This document shows, in pieces, positions 6,878 through 9,716 of a stretch of 9,716 bases of DNA. Numbering within the stretch: position 1 is the stretch's first letter; every line of letters begins with the position of its first letter. The DNA comes from an uncultured Sutterella sp. (GTDB lineage: Bacteria; Pseudomonadota; Gammaproteobacteria; Burkholderiales; Burkholderiaceae_F), in NCBI GenBank assembly GCA_900552195.1, contig URYO01000035.1, positions 1 to 9,716 on the forward strand, read 5' to 3'. The notes below the pieces were generated by a model. That model had not been told where the DNA came from and made no database searches. It was given only the letters and a program-made list of their open reading frames with translations. The translations under genes were made by a program, and so were the position numbers.

Positions 6878-7384
6878 TTAGAAATCTCGCTGATCCGCGT
6901 CCCTCTGGACCCAGGGATCAATACTTAAAACGTAACGCAGAACTTTATCATCCTTGTCGTCAAAGTCGACCCATAAGGCCATCGGGAATCCGGATTCATC
7001 GAGGTAGCGATACATATACGTGTGTTCGCCTAAATTCTTGTAGTGCCACTGTTCGCAGGGCTTTCCGAACATCGTGTAGATATCCTGGCTGTCCTGGACT
7101 TTAGGCTTGATCTGGTTGAAGTATTTTTGCTGCAGAAGCTGATCCTTAAAGATCAATTTGCCTTCCGGATTAAAGATCATCACGTAGGAAGCCTGGCCCA
7201 TCGGCTGCATGGAATAAACGATTCGAATCGATCCGTCGGGGAGCCGTGTCGTAGAGTCGGGGACACCGAGCTCTTTAACAGTGTGGTCGTACGTGTCGTT
7301 GAGCTTGATCATGTCGGGGTGAGCACAAGCCGTCAAAAATAGCGCTGCGCAGCAAACTAAAATCAGTTTATAAATCTTTGTCAT
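6878..7384 (-). CDS. Predicted outer-membrane lipoprotein, BamE/SmpA-OmlA-like fold
   Basis: The 168-residue product has a lipoprotein signal: MTKIYK, a hydrophobic core and the lipobox LTAC, with Cys20 as the lipidated residue. Ala at +2 is compatible with sorting to the outer membrane. The mature part looks like two related halves. One contains LGVPDSTTRLPDG (39-51), the other MFGKPCEQWHY (105-115), and each is followed by strand-rich sequence (SYVMIFNPEGKL and HTYMYRY...LWVDFD). This Gly-x-Pro turn after a helix is typical of SmpA/OmlA (BamE) domains. I do not recognise a named gene, and it is clearly not BamE itself. GGAG lies 6 nt before the ATG, and the start overlaps the end of the preceding small gene by 17 nt, so the two are probably translationally coupled. 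Confidence 0.75.
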   Translation of the reverse strand: MTKIYKLILVCCAALFLTACAHPDMIKLNDTYDHTVKELGVPDSTTRLPDGSIRIVYSMQPMGQASYVMIFNPEGKLIFKDQLLQQKYFNQIKPKVQDSQDIYTMFGKPCEQWHYKNLGEHTYMYRYLDESGFPMALWVDFDDKDDKVLRYVLSIDPWVQRDADQRDF

Positions 7385-7628
7385 TTTCTTCTCCGGCCTG
7401 AGCTTTTTTCTCGGGATATTGGGAATGCAGATTGCGGATCAAGTCCAAATAGGCCTCGCGAAAAGAAGCTTCGGAGCATCCCATAAGAACAGCGTCGTCG
7501 ATAGCGTCCTGAAGGTACCCTTTGATTTCTTCAAGATTTTCGGCCATCACCTTATTCTTTTCCGTACATGCAATGAGAGAGCCTTCCGGAGTGCACCACT
7601 TAGACGCCGGCGCCTCAGCCTTCTTCAT
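7368..7628 (-). CDS. Small conserved protein of unknown function
   Basis: The 86-residue product has SKWCTPEGSLIACTEKNKV near its N-terminus, then a mainly helical, acidic stretch (ENLEEIKGYLQDAIDDAVLMGCSE), and a charged tail. It has no signal peptide or membrane segment and is probably cytoplasmic. From memory, similar small proteins with a 'TPxG...ACxEK...ENLEE...DAxxMGC' pattern occur in other betaproteobacteria without an assigned role. Two ATGs compete for the start, 7634 and 7628. AGGAG at 7640-7636 is 1 nt from the first but 7 nt from the second, so I chose 7628. The gene overlaps the end of the aldolase gene by 14 nt and the start of the lipoprotein gene by 17 nt. That makes it a firm member of the operon. 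Confidence 0.78.
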   Translation of the reverse strand: MKKAEAPASKWCTPEGSLIACTEKNKVMAENLEEIKGYLQDAIDDAVLMGCSEASFREAYLDLIRNLHSQYPEKKAQAGEENDKDL

Positions 7629-8307
7629 GGCCATTCTCCTGCTGTCCGTAGGTCTTAAACTGCTCTTTCACTCGCGCCATCTCTTCTTTATCAATCAGAG
7701 GGCAACCGCCGATCTGCTTAAGATTCATCCACATCCGAGCAAGCGATTCGATTTCCAAAGCAACAGCGTAGGCCTGTTTCAAGTTACGGCCCGCTGCCAC
7801 GCTGCCGTGATGCGAAAGGAGGCACCCCAAGCGATCCTTGCCCAGCGTATCGCGGCAGCCCTCCGCTAACGCTACGGAACCGAACGTAGCATAGGGTGCG
7901 CAGGGAATCGTATCGCCTCCGGCGGCCGCAACCATGTAATGGAACGGAGGAATTGCCTCGTCCAGACAGGAAAGCATGGTTGCGTACGGAGAGTGCGTAT
8001 GCACAACGGCGTTGATATCGGGACGAGCCTGATAAAGAAAAGCATGGAGGTTCCACTCCGATGAAGGCTGGCGGCTTCCTACCGCCTTATAGCAGCCGTT
8101 GTCCGTAAATAAAATCCGCACCAAATCTTCCGGTTCGGTTTCGTCATAGGGAAGACCCGTCGGCGTAATCAAAAAACCTTTGCCTTCCGGAGAATCAAAC
8201 CGTACAGAGAGGTTTCCGCTGCTGTTGACATTAAGACCTGCTCGACTCAGTTTTAAGGCGTAGTCGATGATTTCCTCTCTCGCCTTTTCTTCCTTATCTT
8301 CAAACAT
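7615..8307 (-). CDS. Class II aldolase, likely 5-deoxyribulose/5-methylthioribulose-1-phosphate aldolase (Ald2/DrdA-like)
   Basis: The 230-residue protein belongs to the zinc-dependent class II aldolase/adducin family. Visible residues are SSGNLSVR (29-36, phosphate site), the Glu84 base in PSSEWNLH (81-88), zinc ligands His103 and His105 in HTHS, and His167 in SHHG. PFHYMVAAAGGD (121-132) sits where fuculose-phosphate aldolase-like members have similar sequence. Family members split sugar 1-phosphates into DHAP and an aldehyde. The related MtnB instead dehydrates methylthioribulose-1-phosphate. Because mtnA lies directly upstream with an 8-nt overlap (ATGTTTGA), and no mtnC or mtnD follows, I infer an aldolase acting on MtnA's product. 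AAGGG about 9 nt upstream is the ribosome binding site. L-fuculose-phosphate aldolase or MtnB remain alternatives. Confidence 0.82.
   Translation of the reverse strand: MFEDKEEKAREEIIDYALKLSRAGLNVNSSGNLSVRFDSPEGKGFLITPTGLPYDETEPEDLVRILFTDNGCYKAVGSRQPSSEWNLHAFLYQARPDINAVVHTHSPYATMLSCLDEAIPPFHYMVAAAGGDTIPCAPYATFGSVALAEGCRDTLGKDRLGCLLSHHGSVAAGRNLKQAYAVALEIESLARMWMNLKQIGGCPLIDKEEMARVKEQFKTYGQQENGHEEG
7636..7640 (-). promoter_or_regulatory. Ribosome binding site that decides the start of the small conserved gene
   Basis: AGGAG on the minus strand lies within the last codons of the aldolase gene. Its 7-nt spacing to the ATG at 7628, against 1 nt to the ATG at 7634, favours the shorter protein. Confidence 0.65.
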
Positions 8308-9379
8308 GACTGTTCACCCTTAAATCTTTCAAGTCTTCCGGCACAAAGACGCCGCGATCCGTAATGAATCCTGTAATCAAGCGTGCCGGTGTGACGTCAA
8401 AGCCGGGATTCACGGTTGCGATGCCGGGATCGGTGATACAGACTTCCCTCTCATGTCCGTGTTTATCAATGCCTCGCACCCAGCGTATTTCATCTCCGGA
8501 ACGGTTTTCAATCGGAATATCTCCTCCGCTCTTTGCCGTCCAGTCGAACGTCGATATCGGCGCTGCAACATAAAAAGGAAGTTGATTATCTGCCGCTGCC
8601 AACGCTTTTAGGTAGGTTCCGATCTTATTTGCCGTATCTCCGTTTGCAGCAATGCGGTCGGCTCCGACAATCACCAGATCGATTCCGCCTTCCCTCATGA
8701 GCTCGCCGCCTGCATTATCTGCAATCAAACAAACGGGGATCCCTGCAGCTCTCAGCTCCCAGGCGGTCAGCGTCCCCTGAAGTCGGGGACGCGTTTCATC
8801 GGCATAAACCGTCAGCGGAATTCCGGCCTCAAATGCCGTATAAATCCCGGCCGTTGCGGTTCCGAGTTCCACGGTCGCAAGCTTTCCGGCGTTGCAGTGC
8901 GTGAGAATGTTAAGCGGCCTGCCGAGCTTTAAATAAAGCGCCTCAATAATTGTTTGAGCGTGTTTCGCAAGACGAATACTCATCGATCGCTCTTGCTCAC
9001 AGATCTCGGCGGCTAAGTGCCAAGCCGCTTTTCGTCTGCGGTCGGGCTCCATTCCTTTCAGCCGCTTGAGCATAAAGTCGACGGTCCAGTTCAAATTGAC
9101 GGCGGTCGGCCTCGCACTCTTTAAAAGGTTCGCGGCTTCAATCAAAAATCCTGTCTCGGTGCTTTCATCTGCGGCCAAAGCCATTCCGGCTGCACCCGTC
9201 ACGCCGATCAAAGGGGCTCCGCGAACCGTCATGTCGCGGATCGCCTCAGCCGCCTCTTGTGCATTTTTAAGATCAACGTACTCCACACGGTGGGGCAAAA
9301 GTCTCTGATCCAACACCGCCACGCGCCGCTCGGCTTCGTCAATAAAAACAGTGTACGGGGAATTAGATTCGACGCTCAC
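8300..9379 (-). CDS. mtnA: S-methyl-5-thioribose-1-phosphate isomerase (MtnA; may also act on 5-deoxyribose-1-phosphate)
   Basis: The 359-residue protein converts the aldose 5-methylthioribose-1-phosphate to the ketose 5-methylthioribulose-1-phosphate. Family marks in order are TVRGAPLIGVTGAAGMAL (51-68), ARPTAVNLNW (89-98), THCNAGKLAT (160-169) with catalytic Cys162, ETRPRLQGTLTAWEL (195-209), GADRIAANGD (239-248) with catalytic Asp241, and NKIGTY (251-256). Length is normal for bacterial MtnA, and the eIF2B-like fold is complete. Translation starts at GTG (9379-9377), with AAGGAG 5 nt upstream. It is first in the leftward operon and overlaps the aldolase by 8 nt. The pairing suggests salvage of methylthioadenosine or 5'-deoxyadenosine to DHAP, not full methionine regeneration. 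The enzyme producing its substrate is not in the window. Confidence 0.94.
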   Translation of the reverse strand: MSVESNSPYTVFIDEAERRVAVLDQRLLPHRVEYVDLKNAQEAAEAIRDMTVRGAPLIGVTGAAGMALAADESTETGFLIEAANLLKSARPTAVNLNWTVDFMLKRLKGMEPDRRRKAAWHLAAEICEQERSMSIRLAKHAQTIIEALYLKLGRPLNILTHCNAGKLATVELGTATAGIYTAFEAGIPLTVYADETRPRLQGTLTAWELRAAGIPVCLIADNAGGELMREGGIDLVIVGADRIAANGDTANKIGTYLKALAAADNQLPFYVAAPISTFDWTAKSGGDIPIENRSGDEIRWVRGIDKHGHEREVCITDPGIATVNPGFDVTPARLITGFITDRGVFVPEDLKDLRVNSHV

Positions 9380-9535
9380 ACACTCTCCTTCTCAAGTGTA
9401 CTTTGAGCTTCTAATCTTATTCGGATGTGAAAAAATCTGCAGGCGCCTTTGGCATTTTTGAGACATGCTTCACTACAGACTTACCCGCCTGATTTAGACT
9501 TTAACTTCCGTCAGGCTTTTGGATCGGCCAATACC
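9380..9535. other. Divergent intergenic region between mtnA and the acyl-CoA synthetase-like gene
   Basis: This 156-bp spacer should hold the promoter of the mtnA operon (leftward) and that of the rightward gene. The mtnA side shows its AAGGAG at 9390-9385. A plausible but weak minus-strand -10 (TAAGAT) lies just beyond 9400, without a good -35. GCCTGA (9487-9492) and TCAGGC (9511-9516) are complementary around an 18-nt loop and are followed by TTTT, a weak hairpin upstream of the rightward ATG. No start-specific ribosome binding site is evident for that ATG. Confidence 0.4.
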
Positions 9536-9635
9536 ATGGACTTCAATCACTATCTGCATACGCTGTTCAACCCGCGTTCCGTCGCTATCGTCGGAGCAAG
9601 CGCAAGAAGCGGAAGCTTCGGCACGCTTATTTGGA
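9536..9635 (+). CDS. 5' end of an NDP-forming acyl-CoA synthetase / CoA-binding protein (partial, genuine part)
   Basis: From the ATG at 9536, the first 33 residues include LFNPRSVAIVGASARSGSFG and then TLIW. This is the classic start of the CoA-binding Rossmann domain found in NDP-forming acetyl/acyl-CoA synthetases and in fused protein acetyltransferases of the Pat/YfiQ type. Those proteins are normally several hundred residues long, so only the first beta-alpha unit is seen. The domain should continue with an N-rich turn and a glycine-rich stretch. Instead the frame passes, near 9630-9645, into unrelated hydrophobic sequence described separately. Which subfamily it belongs to cannot be decided from so little. 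Confidence 0.6.
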
Positions 9636-9716
9636 AAATTGTAATTAAAGTAGTATTAGGTTTCCTTGAGCTCGCATTTGCTTTGAAATTCCTGTCGGTT
9701 GCTGACTTGGCTTATG
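9636..9716 (+). other. Foreign segment at the contig end, resembling Bacteroidetes DsbD / cytochrome c biogenesis coding sequence
   Basis: In the same frame as the preceding gene, these bases encode KVVLGFLELAFALKFL followed by SVADLAY. I recognise this as the hydrophobic segment of Bacteroidetes thiol:disulfide interchange protein DsbD, where 'KVVLGFLELA.ALKFLS.ADL' is highly characteristic. It does not fit a soluble CoA-binding domain. Base use also becomes AT-richer (ATTGTAATTAAAGTAGTATT). The likeliest explanation is a chimeric join in metagenome assembly; the exact junction cannot be fixed by eye. The boundary given is approximate. Confidence 0.65.

Noticed and set aside
9536..9716. A novel fusion of a CoA-binding domain with a membrane segment
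   Set aside because: The second part matches a different protein of a different phylum and lies at the contig edge; an assembly join explains it better.

Overview
The window reads as chromosomal DNA of a moderate-GC betaproteobacterium. A gut-type member of the Burkholderiales (Sutterella/Parasutterella-like) is my best guess, made from protein resemblance only. The pointers are an fmdB-type zinc-ribbon gene directly upstream of aspS, a small 'WCTPEG...IACTEK' protein of a kind I associate with betaproteobacteria, and a BamE-like lipoprotein. I see no insertion sequence, phage gene, CRISPR array, tRNA or rRNA.

Layout. Positions 1-52 hold the start of a leftward gene with a signal-peptide-like N-terminus. 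A leftward inositol-monophosphatase-family gene (HisN-like, 190-1032) is divergent from a rightward translation-factor gene (1174-3225) encoding the EF-G-2 type of elongation factor G. The short spacer between them contains a perfect 8-bp inverted repeat. EF-G ends at a strong intrinsic terminator. A perfect -10 box follows, then a compact hairpin/U-tract element, the FmdB-like zinc-ribbon gene (3437-3682), a good sigma70 promoter, and aspS (3805-5598) with its own strong terminator.

From 9379 down to 5671 there is a tightly packed leftward operon of five genes: mtnA, a class II aldolase, a small conserved protein, a BamE-like lipoprotein and a SotB-type MFS exporter. Successive genes overlap or are separated by 13 nt. 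MtnA plus a class II aldolase is the core of the route that turns 5-deoxyribose-1-phosphate or 5-methylthioribose-1-phosphate (from 5'-deoxyadenosine or methylthioadenosine) into DHAP plus an aldehyde (the 'DHAP shunt'). The phosphorylase, or the nucleosidase and kinase, that would feed it is not in the window. The SotB-like exporter is an unexpected partner.

At the right edge, a rightward gene begins as an NDP-forming acyl-CoA synthetase / CoA-binding protein. After about 33 residues it changes abruptly into a hydrophobic segment resembling Bacteroidetes DsbD / cytochrome c biogenesis proteins. I think the last 75-85 bases are a contig-end assembly chimera, not a real fusion gene.

Most notable points: the MtnA-aldolase-lipoprotein-SotB operon; the hairpin/U-tract element with its own promoter ahead of fmdB; AspRS residues that predict a non-discriminating enzyme; the EF-G with Tyr in place of the catalytic His; and the chimeric right end.
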